Positions 8,772 to 17,812 of a DNA stretch of 64,000 nt are shown in pieces. The stretch spans positions 5,091,501 to 5,155,500 of the forward strand of contig NZ_CP083954.1 of NCBI RefSeq assembly GCF_006442975.2. The letters are read 5' to 3'. The stretch is from Mesorhizobium sp. B2-1-1 (GTDB lineage: Bacteria; Pseudomonadota; Alphaproteobacteria; Rhizobiales; Rhizobiaceae). Made by a program: the position numbers and the translations under genes. The stretch's first letter is position 1; every line of letters begins with the position of its first letter. The notes below the pieces were generated by a model, which ran no database searches, was not told the DNA's origin, and was given only the letters and a program-made list of their open reading frames with translations.

Positions 8772-9635
8772 ATGAACGGCTGCGGTGCATTGAAGCTGCG
8801 CGTCGTTCTGCCGATTCTCGGCGCACTGGCCTTGTTGCCATCGAACGCGCAGGCGCAAGGCGCCGGCCTCGGCGCGGCGGGAGAACTGGTCGATCCCGAC
8901 ATTCTGCGCGTCTGCGCCGATCCTTCGAATATGCCCTTCACCGACAAGAGCGGCGAAGGCTTCGAAAACAAACTCGCCGAACTGGTAGCCGCGAAAACCG
9001 GACGGAAGTCCGTCGCCTATACCTGGTTTCCACTTGTCACCGGCTTCGTTCGCAACACGCTGGGAGCGAACCGATGCGACATCATCATGGGCTATGCCCA
9101 AGGCGATGAACTGGTGCAGAACACCAACGCCTATTATCGCTCCACATATGTGCTGGTCTACCCGAAGGGCAACGATATGGAGGGCGTCGAAACGATCGAG
9201 GATCCCAAACTCACGGGCAAGACGATCGGGGTTGTCGAGCGCACGCCGCCAACCGCCAACATGGCCGCCAACAAGCTTCTGCGGACCGCCAAGATCTATC
9301 CGCTTGCGGTGGATACGCGTGTCACCCCCTCCATGGGGGAGGTCATGATCAAGGACATGCTGGCCCACAAGATCGACGCGGCGGTCCTGTGGGGACCGAT
9401 GGCAGGCTACTATGCCAAGCAACTTGGAGCCGATGTGGCGATTGTTCCGCTGGTAAAGGAAAAAACCGGCTCGCGCATGTCCTACCGCATCACCATGGGC
9501 GTACGTCCGTCCGACCAGGAATGGAAGCGGACGCTCAACCGGGTGATCAGGGAAAACCAGGCGGAGATCAACAGGCTCCTGCTGAGTTACAACGTGCCGC
9601 TGATCGACGAACACGACAATCCGATCACCCAATGA
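8772..9635 (+). CDS. xoxJ: XoxJ, periplasmic binding-protein-like partner of XoxF
   Basis: 287 residues from the ATG at 8772, one base after xoxG. Signal peptide to about residue 28 (NAQAQ). The rest has the type II periplasmic solute-binding fold of MxaJ/XoxJ: ILRVCADPSNMPF at the start, the segment RCDIIMGYAQGDE, and VVERTPPTANMAANK. XoxJ is thought to help mature or activate XoxF, probably by holding the apo-enzyme while PQQ or metal is inserted. It overlaps the next gene by four bases (ATGA). Confidence 0.92.
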   Translation: MNGCGALKLRVVLPILGALALLPSNAQAQGAGLGAAGELVDPDILRVCADPSNMPFTDKSGEGFENKLAELVAAKTGRKSVAYTWFPLVTGFVRNTLGANRCDIIMGYAQGDELVQNTNAYYRSTYVLVYPKGNDMEGVETIEDPKLTGKTIGVVERTPPTANMAANKLLRTAKIYPLAVDTRVTPSMGEVMIKDMLAHKIDAAVLWGPMAGYYAKQLGADVAIVPLVKEKTGSRMSYRITMGVRPSDQEWKRTLNRVIRENQAEINRLLLSYNVPLIDEHDNPITQ

Positions 9636-10189
9636 AGGGAAAGGCTGTTTTTTTGCTGGTCGCTGCGAGCCTTATGGGTCTGGCCGAACCGACGCGGGCT
9701 GGCGAGATCGCCGAACCCAGGGGGTATCGGATGGACGACTATCGGGCGCCGGTGCCGCCGACGCTGCAAGGCGCCAGGGTGGTGACGACGGCGGAAGCTG
9801 AAGCGCTGTGGCGAGCGAAGAAAGCAGTCTTCTTCGACGTGATGCCGAACACGCCCAAGCCGACCAATTTGCCGGCAGGAACGATATGGAGAGATAAGGT
9901 TAGAAAGGACATTCCAGGCAGTACATGGCTGGCCGACGTGGGATACGGCGCTATTCCGCAAGAGACCGCCAGCTATTTTCGCCAAGGCCTCGAAGCCAAG
10001 GCCGGCACGGACAAATCGCGAGCGATTCTGTTCTATTGCATGACGAATTGCTGGATGTCCTGGAATGCCGCCAAACGGGCGATCGAGTGGGGCTACAGTT
10101 CGGTAATCTGGTATCCACTCGGGGCCGATGGGTGGGAAGGTGCAAATCTTCCGCTGGAGGTGAAAAGACCATATGAAACGAACAATTGA
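9632..10189 (+). CDS. PQQ-dependent catabolism-associated CXXCW-motif protein
   Basis: 185 residues from the ATG at 9632 (ATGA overlap with xoxJ). Signal peptide to about residue 22. The fold is rhodanese-like. The signature segment reads YCMTNCWMSWNAAKRA, where the two cysteines have three residues between them and a Trp follows. The family is named for a CXXCW motif, so the spacing seen here is CX3CW by direct reading. It accompanies PQQ-dependent alcohol dehydrogenases and may carry a redox or sulfur function. The exact role is unknown. It is the last gene before the pqqA leader. Confidence 0.87.
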   Translation: MKGKAVFLLVAASLMGLAEPTRAGEIAEPRGYRMDDYRAPVPPTLQGARVVTTAEAEALWRAKKAVFFDVMPNTPKPTNLPAGTIWRDKVRKDIPGSTWLADVGYGAIPQETASYFRQGLEAKAGTDKSRAILFYCMTNCWMSWNAAKRAIEWGYSSVIWYPLGADGWEGANLPLEVKRPYETNN

Positions 10190-10359
10190 AGGAAGGTTAT
10201 GCAATTATTCCCGGTAGTTTTGCTTTTCGATTTTTCAAAACCTACTTTTTCGTTTGTCCATTTTGAGACGTGATGGACGAGCCATTGCTTCGGTGCCCTG
10301 CAATGGTTGGCTAACAACAGGGATCGGTCCCTTCGGACTGGTATAAGAGGAGAAATGTC

Positions 10360-10455
10360 ATGAAGAAGAACTGGAAAAAACCGACCATGTGCCAGGTTGC
10401 TGCGGGCATGGAAATTTCTCGGTATCTGCCTGCCGAAATTACTCCCAAGAGGTAG
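10360..10455 (+). CDS. pqqA: PQQ precursor peptide PqqA
   Basis: A 31-residue ribosomally made peptide that provides the Glu and Tyr for PQQ. The pair is Glu18 and Tyr22 in MEISRY, with the required three-residue spacing. PqqE links them after PqqD binds the peptide. The ATG at 10360 follows an aagaggag ribosome binding site; an ATG five bases earlier runs into a stop after two codons. It is followed at once by a strong hairpin and then pqqB. Confidence 0.95.
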   Translation: MKKNWKKPTMCQVAAGMEISRYLPAEITPKR

Positions 10456-10465
10456 GCCGCAGAGG

Positions 10466-10493
10466 TGCGTGTCCCTGGCAACAGGGGCACGCA
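10466..10493 (+). terminator. Hairpin between pqqA and pqqB
   Basis: A 12-base-pair stem, TGCGTGTCCCTG at 10466-10477 against CAGGGGCACGCA at 10482-10493, with one G-U pair and a GCAA loop of the GNRA type. It begins 10 bases after the pqqA stop. No T-run follows. It probably protects a short, abundant pqqA transcript and lets a fraction of transcription continue into pqqB, as is known for pqqA in methylotrophs. Confidence 0.65.
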
Positions 10494-10602
10494 TCCCCGC
10501 AAGGGTTTTGGCGAAAGGTTTTGACGCGTGTAGGGCGCGCGCGGCACTTTTCAGGGCTGCAAATTGCCTGCTGGTCAGAGAAGCCGCGGGGCGGGCGTTT
10601 TC

Positions 10603-11541
10603 ATGCATTTGAGGATCATCGGATCGGCGGCAGGCGGCGGCTTTCCGCAATGGAATTGTAATTATCGTCTCAGTCGTGCGGCCCGCTCCGGGATGGCTGG
10701 CGTGCATTCACGAACCCAATCAAGTGTCATCGCTTCGACGGATGGCGTCGGCTGGGTTCTTTTCAATGCCTCACCCGACATTCGCCAGCAGATCGCGGCA
10801 ACGCCAGAGTTGCAACCTGCGCGCGACGCGCCGCTGCGTTCGACGCCTATCCGCGCGGTGGTGCTGACCAATGCCGATGTCGATCATATCGCCGGACTGC
10901 TCAGCCTGCGCGAGCGGCAGCCTTTCGCCATCTATGCAACGGCGCAGGTTCTGGCGACGCTGGAGGCGAATTCGATTTTCAACGTTCTCGATCCGGCGGT
11001 CGTGCCGCGGCGCATCCTGCCGACAGCGAAAGAATTGGTCATCTGCGATGCGGAAGGCAGCGAGACCGGCGTGATGATCGAGAGCTTTCCGGTGCCTGGA
11101 AAGATAGCACTCTATCTGGAGGACAAAGACCATCCGGATGCCAATTTCAGCTCCGACGCCGGTGACACGATTGGAGTCCGAATTGCGGGTATCGGCAGCC
11201 GCGATTCTGTCTTCTACATCCCGGGCTGCGCGCGCATCGATGCGACGCTGCGCGCGCGTCTTTGCGATGCAGCCTGTCTTCTGTTCGACGGCACTGTCTA
11301 CACCGACGACGAGATGATCGTCGCCGGCGTCGGTCAGAAAACCGGCGCGCGCATGGGGCATCTGGCGATTTCGGGAGACGCGGGTTCGATCGCCAGCCTG
11401 GCCGATGTGAGGCTGGGCCGCCGCGTCTTCGTCCATATCAACAACACCAATCCGATCCTTGACGAGAATTCGGCCGAACACGCGGCGGTCAAGGCGGCAG
11501 GCTGGGAAGTCGCAGGCGACGGCATGGAGATGGAATTTTGA
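10603..11541 (+). CDS. pqqB: PQQ biosynthesis protein PqqB
   Basis: 312 residues, a metallo-beta-lactamase-fold protein. It acts in tailoring the PqqA-derived Glu-Tyr crosslink before the PqqC step. Typical motifs are AAGGGFPQWNCNC-like at the N-terminus (here AGGGFPQWNCNY), the metal-binding TNADVDH, and HINNTNPIL near the C-terminus. I chose the ATG at 10603 because it gives the family's standard N-terminus. A GGGCGGG stretch upstream is a weak ribosome binding site. The stop overlaps the pqqC start. Confidence 0.95.
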   Translation: MHLRIIGSAAGGGFPQWNCNYRLSRAARSGMAGVHSRTQSSVIASTDGVGWVLFNASPDIRQQIAATPELQPARDAPLRSTPIRAVVLTNADVDHIAGLLSLRERQPFAIYATAQVLATLEANSIFNVLDPAVVPRRILPTAKELVICDAEGSETGVMIESFPVPGKIALYLEDKDHPDANFSSDAGDTIGVRIAGIGSRDSVFYIPGCARIDATLRARLCDAACLLFDGTVYTDDEMIVAGVGQKTGARMGHLAISGDAGSIASLADVRLGRRVFVHINNTNPILDENSAEHAAVKAAGWEVAGDGMEMEF

Positions 11542-12296
11542 ACGATTTCCGCGATGCGGCCAAAGGCGGCCTGTCCACGAGCGATCTCGAAGCCGTGCTG
11601 AGGCAGGTCGGCGCCGAGCGCTACCACAATCATCATCCCTTCCATCACAGGATGACCAGCGGCGCGCTGTCGAAGGCCGAGATGAAGGCCTGGGCGCTGA
11701 ACCGTTATTGCTACCAGGCTGTCATCCCGCGCAAGGATGCCATGATCCTCGCACATGCCGAGGATCCGGCGTTTCGCGCCGCCTGGCGCAAACGTATCGA
11801 AGACCATGATGGCGAGGACGGCTGGAGCGGCGGTATCGCGCGCTGGCTGCATCTGGCAACCTCACTCGGTCTGGACGCCGAGGCCGTGAAGAGCGAAACG
11901 CTGGCACTGCCGGCGACACGGTTCGCCGTGGGGGCCTACCTCTCCTTTTGCACCAACCGGACGCTGTTCGAGGCGGTCGCGTCGTCGCTGACCGAGATGT
12001 TCTCACCGCTTATCATCGGCGAGCGCGTACCGGCGATGCTGGCCAAATACGATTATATCACCGAGGATACGCTGGCCTATTTCAAGCAACGGCCCGAACA
12101 AGCCTCGCGCGACGCCGACTTCGCCCTTACCTACGTGCTCAGCCATGCTGATACGGCGGAACGCCAGCAGCAGGCAATAGATGCGCTGGTGTTCAAATGC
12201 GATATACTCTGGGCCATGCTTGATGCGCTTCAACACGCCTATGGCGAGCCGGGAAACATACCGCCCGGCGCCTTCCGCCCCGAGGCAGCCCCATGA
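11538..12296 (+). CDS. pqqC: Pyrroloquinoline-quinone synthase PqqC
   Basis: 252 residues, a cofactorless oxidase of the TENA/haem-oxygenase-like fold. It performs the final ring closure and eight-electron oxidation to PQQ. Family features visible are YHNHHPFHHRM, NRYCYQ, IPRKDA and the Cys-rich SFCTNRTLFEAV. The start is a TTG at 11538 that overlaps the pqqB stop (TTGA). A GGAGATGG ribosome binding site is at the right distance, and the next in-frame ATG would cut off the conserved N-terminus. Confidence 0.93.
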   Translation: MNDFRDAAKGGLSTSDLEAVLRQVGAERYHNHHPFHHRMTSGALSKAEMKAWALNRYCYQAVIPRKDAMILAHAEDPAFRAAWRKRIEDHDGEDGWSGGIARWLHLATSLGLDAEAVKSETLALPATRFAVGAYLSFCTNRTLFEAVASSLTEMFSPLIIGERVPAMLAKYDYITEDTLAYFKQRPEQASRDADFALTYVLSHADTAERQQQAIDALVFKCDILWAMLDALQHAYGEPGNIPPGAFRPEAAP

Positions 12297-12586
12297 TGCT
12301 GCGCGAAAGAGCCTTGGTGTCGCTGCGATCGATACCCTTCCTGCCGAAGCACGTGCGCATACAGTACGATTCCGTGCGGCAGGCGTTCGCCGTGCTTTCA
12401 CCGGAGAGAATATTCTGGCCGAACGATATCAGCCTCGACATATTGCGGCGCTGCGACGGACGGTCCACGGTCGGCGAAATCATCGCCGGCCTTGCCACGG
12501 ATTATGAGGCCGAGGAGGAGGCCGTGGCGGCCGACGTCATCGCCTTCCTGCAAGAGTGGTCGGACAAGCTGCTGGTGAAGCTATGA
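12293..12586 (+). CDS. pqqD: PqqA-binding chaperone PqqD
   Basis: 97 residues, a RiPP recognition element that binds PqqA and presents it to PqqE. The pattern PKHVRIQYDSVRQ and the C-terminal winged-helix region with ILRRCDGRSTVGEI fit the family. It begins with two successive ATG codons; the first overlaps the pqqC stop (ATGA). It overlaps pqqE in the same way, so pqqB to pqqE are coupled. Confidence 0.93.
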   Translation: MMLRERALVSLRSIPFLPKHVRIQYDSVRQAFAVLSPERIFWPNDISLDILRRCDGRSTVGEIIAGLATDYEAEEEAVAADVIAFLQEWSDKLLVKL

Positions 12587-13704
12587 ACACGCCCCTCCTC
12601 CCTCCTATCGGCATGCTGGCGGAACTGACACATCGCTGCCCGCTGCAATGTCCTTATTGCTCCAACCCGCTCGAATTGCAGAAGGCCAATCGCGAACTCG
12701 ACACACAGACCTGGCTCAGCCTGTTCTCGGAGGCCGCCGATCTCGGTGTTCTGCAGGTGCATCTGTCAGGCGGTGAGCCGACGCTGCGCCGCGACCTCGA
12801 GCAATTGATCGCCGGACTTTCAGCGCGCGGCGTCTATACAAATCTGATTACCGCGGGCGTCGGCATCGCCGAAGGCCGCATCGAAGCATTTGCCGAAGCC
12901 GGGCTCGACCATCTGCAATTGAGCTTTCAGGGCGCACGGCCTGAGACCACCGAACGCATCGGCAACCACAAAGGCAGCCACGACAAGAAGCTGGAGACGG
13001 CACGCCGCGCGCGAGCTGCCGGCTTGCCTCTCACCATCAACGCGCCGATCCATCGCCATAACATCGAGGAGGTACCGGAGTTCATCGATCTTGCCCTTTC
13101 GCTGGACGCGGAGAGGCTCGAGATCGCCAACGTCCAGTACGCTGGCTGGGCTTTGATCAATCGCGATCAGCTGATGCCCGAGCGTGCAGCAGTCGACCGG
13201 CAGGCGGAAATCGTTGCGGAAGCACGCGAGCGGCTGGCCGGCATTATCAACATCGATTTCGTGACACCAGACTATTTCGCCATCTACCCCAAACCGTGCA
13301 TGGGTGGCTGGGCGCGTGACGCGTTCATGGTGGCGCCTGACGGCACCGTGCTGCCGTGCCATGCCGCGCAGACGATCCCGTCGCTCAGCTTCGAGCGTTT
13401 CAAACCACACACCCTCTCCTCGATCTGGGCCGATTCGCCGGCGTTCAATGCCTTCCGCGGCACGGACTGGATGCAGGAACCCTGTCGCGGCTGTGAACGA
13501 CGCGAGATCGACTGGGGCGGTTGCCGCTGCCAGGCGATGGTGATCGCCGGCGATGCCGCCGCAACGGATCCGGCTTGCGCGAAGTCGCCGATCCACGCGC
13601 GCATGGCGATGCTGATCGACGAAGCCAAGCGTACCGCGACAGTTCCTTCGGAGGACGAACCATTCACCTACCGGCGTATCGGCGTCGTGACCGAGCCCGC
13701 CTGA
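12583..13704 (+). CDS. pqqE: Radical SAM enzyme PqqE
   Basis: 373 residues. PqqE makes the carbon-carbon bond between Glu18 and Tyr22 of PqqA. The radical SAM cluster is bound by Cys19, Cys23 and Cys26 (CPLQCPYC), followed by the SAM-binding SGGEPTLRRD. The C-terminal SPASM domain holds the auxiliary-cluster cysteines in LPCHAA, EPCRGCERR, GGCRCQ and DPACAKS. The ATG at 12583 overlaps the pqqD stop. The gene ends nine bases before the convergent folP stop. Confidence 0.96.
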   Translation: MNTPLLPPIGMLAELTHRCPLQCPYCSNPLELQKANRELDTQTWLSLFSEAADLGVLQVHLSGGEPTLRRDLEQLIAGLSARGVYTNLITAGVGIAEGRIEAFAEAGLDHLQLSFQGARPETTERIGNHKGSHDKKLETARRARAAGLPLTINAPIHRHNIEEVPEFIDLALSLDAERLEIANVQYAGWALINRDQLMPERAAVDRQAEIVAEARERLAGIINIDFVTPDYFAIYPKPCMGGWARDAFMVAPDGTVLPCHAAQTIPSLSFERFKPHTLSSIWADSPAFNAFRGTDWMQEPCRGCERREIDWGGCRCQAMVIAGDAAATDPACAKSPIHARMAMLIDEAKRTATVPSEDEPFTYRRIGVVTEPA

Positions 13705-13713
13705 CAGGTTCTT

Positions 13714-14550
13714 TCATTCCGCCGTATTCTCGCGCTCGCGCACTGCGTCGGCGAAAGCCAGGGCATCGCGATTGATCCCGACATTGTGCACACGAAAAAT
13801 CGAAGCACCCTTCAACCGCAGGATGACGCTGGTTGCAGCTGTGCCAACGTCCCGCCCTTCGTCGCTTTCGCCGACCAGGTGATGGGCAAGCCGCTTGCGC
13901 GAGGTGCCGACGAGCCATGGAAAACCAAGAGCGCGCAGTTCGCCGAAGCGAGCCATGAGTTCAAGGTTCTCCTCTCCGCTCTTGGCGAAAGCGAAGCCTG
14001 GGTCCAGCACGATGCAGTCGTCCGGAATGCCGGCGTTGCGAGCGATCTCCAGCGATCTGTTCAGGAACAGGAACTGGTCGGCGATTACATCGGCCAATTT
14101 TTCCCGGTCGCGCCCGGTGTGCATGATGACGAGGCCAGCGCCGGCTTCCGCTGCGACGTGCGCAATGTCGGGTTCGCGCTGCAGGCCGTGTACGTCGTTG
14201 ACGATATGTGCACCCGCCGCGACCGCGAGACGCGCCGTCTCGGCCCGATAGGTGTCAACCGAAACGATGCAGTCGCCGTCCGACGACAGCGCCTCGATGA
14301 TCGGGAGGATACGCGATTGTTCCTCAAGCGCCGAAACGCTGCCGGCGCCGGGCCTGGTGGACTCGCCCCCGACATCAATGATCGCCGCGCCCTCGCCGAT
14401 CATACGCCGTGCCTGTTCGAGTGCCCGCTCCGGCCGATCGAATTCTCCACCGTCGGAAAAACTGTCCGGCGTAACGTTCAAGATCCCCATCAGCAACGAT
14501 CTCGCACCAAGATCGAGATACCGTCCATGAGCAAGTTGCCAACGGTTCAT
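13714..14550 (-). CDS. folP: Dihydropteroate synthase FolP
   Basis: 278 residues if started at 14550 (MNRWQLAHGRY), which matches the usual N-terminus of the family; an in-frame ATG at 14604 would add 18 residues. The enzyme joins p-aminobenzoate to the pterin to make dihydropteroate. Motifs are MGILNVTPDSFSDGG, DVGGESTRPGA, IVSVDTYRAE, IVNDV, VLDPGFAFAKS, GTSRKR and the C-terminal FRVHNV. There is no folK, folB or glmM next to it, so it may be an extra copy tied to C1 metabolism. No good ribosome binding site is seen at either start. Confidence 0.92.
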   Translation of the reverse strand: MNRWQLAHGRYLDLGARSLLMGILNVTPDSFSDGGEFDRPERALEQARRMIGEGAAIIDVGGESTRPGAGSVSALEEQSRILPIIEALSSDGDCIVSVDTYRAETARLAVAAGAHIVNDVHGLQREPDIAHVAAEAGAGLVIMHTGRDREKLADVIADQFLFLNRSLEIARNAGIPDDCIVLDPGFAFAKSGEENLELMARFGELRALGFPWLVGTSRKRLAHHLVGESDEGRDVGTAATSVILRLKGASIFRVHNVGINRDALAFADAVRERENTAE

Positions 14551-15046
14551 CGGGCGAGCGCGGCGAGCATCGACGCCACGCCTCCCTGGTGATCGCTCGG
14601 ACATAGTCTGCCGGGTGCATTCTCGCGAGGGATGCTGAGCTCCATGCCACGCAATACCGCAGTTGGTGTCGTGGTCATCGTCATTGTGGAATTCGCGTCG
14701 TATTCGATCTTTCGGTCGCCCAGGCTATCATAACCCCACAGTGCGAGAAGCGAATGTTCGGGCGCCGCAGGGTGTGCGAAAGCCGCCGAGGAAGGAACCA
14801 CGGAGATGGCAATGGCAATTTCGATTTTCGGCTGGTGTCGTCAGTTCGGGCCAGAGATTAACGGAGCCATCGCTGCATAGGTGTCTGCCTCAATGAGTAT
14901 GGACGGATTCACTCATGCGCAATATGTATGAGGATTAAGCCTGCCGTGGCGCTCACATTTTGCCCGCATCGCTAAGGCAAGTAATGCTCGTTCAATGACG
15001 CTGCTAACGCCGCCCGCCTAAGTGTCGATATCAGGGGATCTGGTCA
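14551..15046. other. Intergenic region with possible tiny gene
   Basis: About 500 bases between folP and the membrane protein gene. No recognisable gene. A 24-codon frame on the plus strand (14806-14880, beginning MAMAISIFGW) has an acggag ribosome binding site close in front and reads as a short hydrophobic peptide, but nothing else supports it. Several longer frames on the minus strand overlap folP's possible leader and look like chance. Confidence 0.3.
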
Positions 15047-15886
15047 ATGACCGACAACAAGTCAGACGTTACCAAGGATTGGCAAGCGACGCAGGGCCAG
15101 AAGTCCTCCGCCACGCGTCTTCGTCTTTTCGCCGCACTCTCGTGGATCGTCGCCATTGGCGGCGAAATCTACGGGATTATGCTGCTTCGCCAGAACAAAT
15201 TCGATCAGGCACACCTGCCGCTGATCATCGGCCTTCTGGTCGGCATCGCGATTTTCGCAATCGCCGGCAACTTGCTGTGGAAGGCGGCGAACAGGCATGA
15301 TCCGGCCCGTGCATCCGACACGGCCAGGTTCTTCTTCCAAAACCAACTCGGCGCAATCATCACGCTGATTGCCTTTCTCCCGCTGGTTTTCCTCATCCTC
15401 ACCGACAAAAACATGGACCCGCGGACCAAGAAGGTTGCCGGCGGCGTCGGCGCTGCGCTGGCCGTGCTCGCGACGGTCATGGGGATCAGCTTCAAACCCC
15501 CGTCGGTCGAACAATACACCCAGGATATGAACGCATGCGCAGCCCAGATCAAGTCGGGGCAGCCCACCACTGCCTGTTCGCCCGACGTCGCCGCTCAGGC
15601 GCAGGCGATCGCCACGGACACCGCCGCGGTGACGGCGGCGACGCGGGACGCGAGCCACCCCGCAGGTCAGGATGTCGTCTACTGGATCGCGCCCGAAAAC
15701 GGAGCCGCGAAGTCCACCGAGCCGCATGTTTTCCACCTCTGCGCAGGCGTGAGTCCGCTAAAGGACAAGACCGTGAATAGTGGCTCCGTGACGGAAGCCT
15801 ACGCACAGAACGCCGTCCGCATCACGAAGCAGATCGATATGGAACAGAAGCAGTGCGGGTTCACAGCCACAACCAGCACCAACTGA
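15047..15886 (+). CDS. Membrane protein of unknown function
   Basis: 279 residues. There are four predicted membrane helices at about residues 28-46, 57-77, 103-122 and 130-147, preceded by a polar, charged N-terminus. After the last helix is a roughly 130-residue soluble domain rich in Ala, Thr and Gln. It has a possible disulfide pair (MNACAAQ and TTACSPD) and a C-terminal core VVYWIAPENGAAK ... VFHLCAG that looks like a folded module. I do not recognise the family. It stands alone between folP and an acetyltransferase gene. Confidence 0.7.
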   Translation: MTDNKSDVTKDWQATQGQKSSATRLRLFAALSWIVAIGGEIYGIMLLRQNKFDQAHLPLIIGLLVGIAIFAIAGNLLWKAANRHDPARASDTARFFFQNQLGAIITLIAFLPLVFLILTDKNMDPRTKKVAGGVGAALAVLATVMGISFKPPSVEQYTQDMNACAAQIKSGQPTTACSPDVAAQAQAIATDTAAVTAATRDASHPAGQDVVYWIAPENGAAKSTEPHVFHLCAGVSPLKDKTVNSGSVTEAYAQNAVRITKQIDMEQKQCGFTATTSTN

Positions 15887-15994
15887 ACCTGGCTGCGCTC
15901 GATCGCGTCCAGCCGTCGGTCTTGTCGAGAGAGGCGCGCAAGCGCAGGTCAGTATCGACTCGCCGGAGCAACGCTATTGCCATGGCTCAGAGCC

Positions 15995-16546
15995 CTAGCT
16001 TGCCAACAGTGACGGCCCGATGTCTCGGTCGAGCGTAAAGCGCTCGCAACGCTCGCCGTCGGACTCGTCGATGAAGCTTTCGACATGTTTGAATCCAAGC
16101 TTCGCAAATATCCGCACCGAGGCAAAATTGCGCGCCGCCGCTTCGCCCGTCACCCGTTCAAGCGCCAGAGTTTCGAAAGCGTAGCGGAGAACTTCGCGCG
16201 CCGCCTCGCTGCCCAGTCCGTGCCCCCAATGCGCACGCGCGAGCACAAATCCCAATGCGGCTGCCTTGGCGTCGGTTGCGCCGAAGGACAGGGTTATTGT
16301 CCCGATCGCTTCCGAAACTCCTACTTGATCTATGGACCACTGGATCGCCGTACCGTCAGCGAAACGCTGACGCGAACGGGCGAACCATCGCTCGCCCGCG
16401 CTTATGTCGTCGGGAACAGGATCGCCGGCAAGAGAGGCGGATTCGACATCCGTCGCGCGCGCAAACCATGCCGGGATATCCCGTTTTCTCGGCGCCCGAA
16501 GCACGAGCCTTGGTGTCGTGAGCTTGGGAAATCGGACAGTTTCCAT
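15995..16546 (-). CDS. GNAT-family N-acetyltransferase (RimJ/RimL type)
   Basis: 183 residues starting METVRFPKLTTPRLVLR, the typical opening of RimJ/RimL-like acetyltransferases. The acetyl-CoA loop is visible as HWGHGLGSEAAREVLRYAF, followed by the NFASVRIFAKLGF motif near the C-terminus. The substrate is unknown; members acetylate protein N-termini or small amines. I set the start at 16546 because the sequence before it has no family similarity; an AGGTGG sits 12 bases upstream. The LysR gene is 92 bases upstream on the same strand. Confidence 0.85.
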   Translation of the reverse strand: METVRFPKLTTPRLVLRAPRKRDIPAWFARATDVESASLAGDPVPDDISAGERWFARSRQRFADGTAIQWSIDQVGVSEAIGTITLSFGATDAKAAALGFVLARAHWGHGLGSEAAREVLRYAFETLALERVTGEAAARNFASVRIFAKLGFKHVESFIDESDGERCERFTLDRDIGPSLLAS

Positions 16547-16638
16547 CGAAGCATTTTCCACCTGAGGCGGCGCCAATGATAGCCGGAAAGCGGCGACCAG
16601 AAAGCCGTCGGCAAGGCAGGCCGTCAACCCGCCAGGCG

Positions 16639-17535
16639 TCAGTCGCGCGATATGGACAGTCCCGCGAAAAGCGGAGCGTACGCCGCGAGCCTGCGGGACA
16701 CGAACTCGGTGAAGAGCCGCACGCGCTTCGTCTTGCGTGTCTCCCCCTGCGTGAGAAGCCAGAGCGTTCCGTACATGTGCAGGTCGGTGCCCGGCACCCT
16801 CACCAGCAGGGGGTCGGCATCTCCGACGAAGCACGGCAGTGTCGTGATCCCGAGCCCTTGCCGTACCGCAACGATCTGCGCCTCGGCGTCCGTGGTCCTG
16901 AATGGAACCCCCGTGGTGCGAACCTCGCCCTCGCGGGCCCAGCCCGGAATTCCATGAATGCTTATGACGATCCACCGGATGGGATCGGGCGCGCTCGCAT
17001 GCCAGGCGGCCAGTCGATCGCGGGACATATAGACGCCGCCGAACAACTCCGGCCCCTTCAGGCCGTGAAGATTGAGCGGCAGGGTTTTGCGGTCATAGAC
17101 GACGCGGATCGCCACGTCGGCCTCTCGGTTGGTCAGATTTGCCAGCTCCCCGGACGACAAGACGTCCATCTCGATGTCGGGATGCAGACGCGCGAACTCG
17201 GCGAAATCAGGCATGAGCAGGTGTGTCGCAAGGGTCGGAGCCAATGTCACCCGCAGAAGCCCGCGCACGCTCTGGTCGCGCCCGAAGACGCGTGTCTCCA
17301 ACTGGTGCGACGACGCTTCCATCTGGTTCGCGAGCTCGAGCACCTCCTCGCCCGCAGCCGTCAGGCGGTAGCCCGAAGGCAGCTTTTCGAACATCTGCGT
17401 CCCGAGGCGTTCCTCGAGCTGTGCAACGCGTCGCAGCACGGTCGAGTGGTTCACACTGAGGCGCTCGCCGGCAGCCCGCACCGAGCCTCCGCGCGCCACG
17501 GCCAGAAAATAGCGAACATCATCCCAGTCGATCAT
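16639..17535 (-). CDS. LysR-family transcriptional regulator
   Basis: 298 residues. The N-terminal winged helix-turn-helix begins MIDWDDVRYFLAVARGG and has the recognition region SVNHSTVLRRVAQLEERLG. The C-terminal effector domain includes FAEFARLHPDIEMDV and VRQGLGITTLPCFVGD. I chose the ATG at 17535 as it gives the usual N-terminus. The gene is divergent from the SDR gene at 17813, and the 277 bases between them would hold the regulatory site. It therefore probably controls the SDR-reductase pair. Confidence 0.88.
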   Translation of the reverse strand: MIDWDDVRYFLAVARGGSVRAAGERLSVNHSTVLRRVAQLEERLGTQMFEKLPSGYRLTAAGEEVLELANQMEASSHQLETRVFGRDQSVRGLLRVTLAPTLATHLLMPDFAEFARLHPDIEMDVLSSGELANLTNREADVAIRVVYDRKTLPLNLHGLKGPELFGGVYMSRDRLAAWHASAPDPIRWIVISIHGIPGWAREGEVRTTGVPFRTTDAEAQIVAVRQGLGITTLPCFVGDADPLLVRVPGTDLHMYGTLWLLTQGETRKTKRVRLFTEFVSRRLAAYAPLFAGLSISRD

Positions 17536-17812
17536 GGCGCGATCCCGCACCGCGCGGTGCGCTTTCCAAAGCCCGTATCCAACGCAGTCGTACAGCAGTG
17601 TGGGCGGTTATCATAGCTTATGTCGACGAGCGCGGCCCAATTCCGAACGACGGACACCAATTCGTCGCGGCTGGCGGCAGTCGTCCGACCGGATCGATTT
17701 TGCACCACCGATGTGCGCACTTCCGCACTCAAAGCCTGACCCCTGCAGACTTATTTCCAGGCTCTCGGGGTTCTTCCCGAACGATCAAAGGCAGAGCCTG
17801 GAAGGAAAAGTC

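Noticed and set aside
14806..14880. 24-codon peptide MAMAISIFGW... as a gene
   Set aside because: It has a plausible ribosome binding site but no family, no conserved context and too short a length to support by eye. Mentioned only in the intergenic entry.
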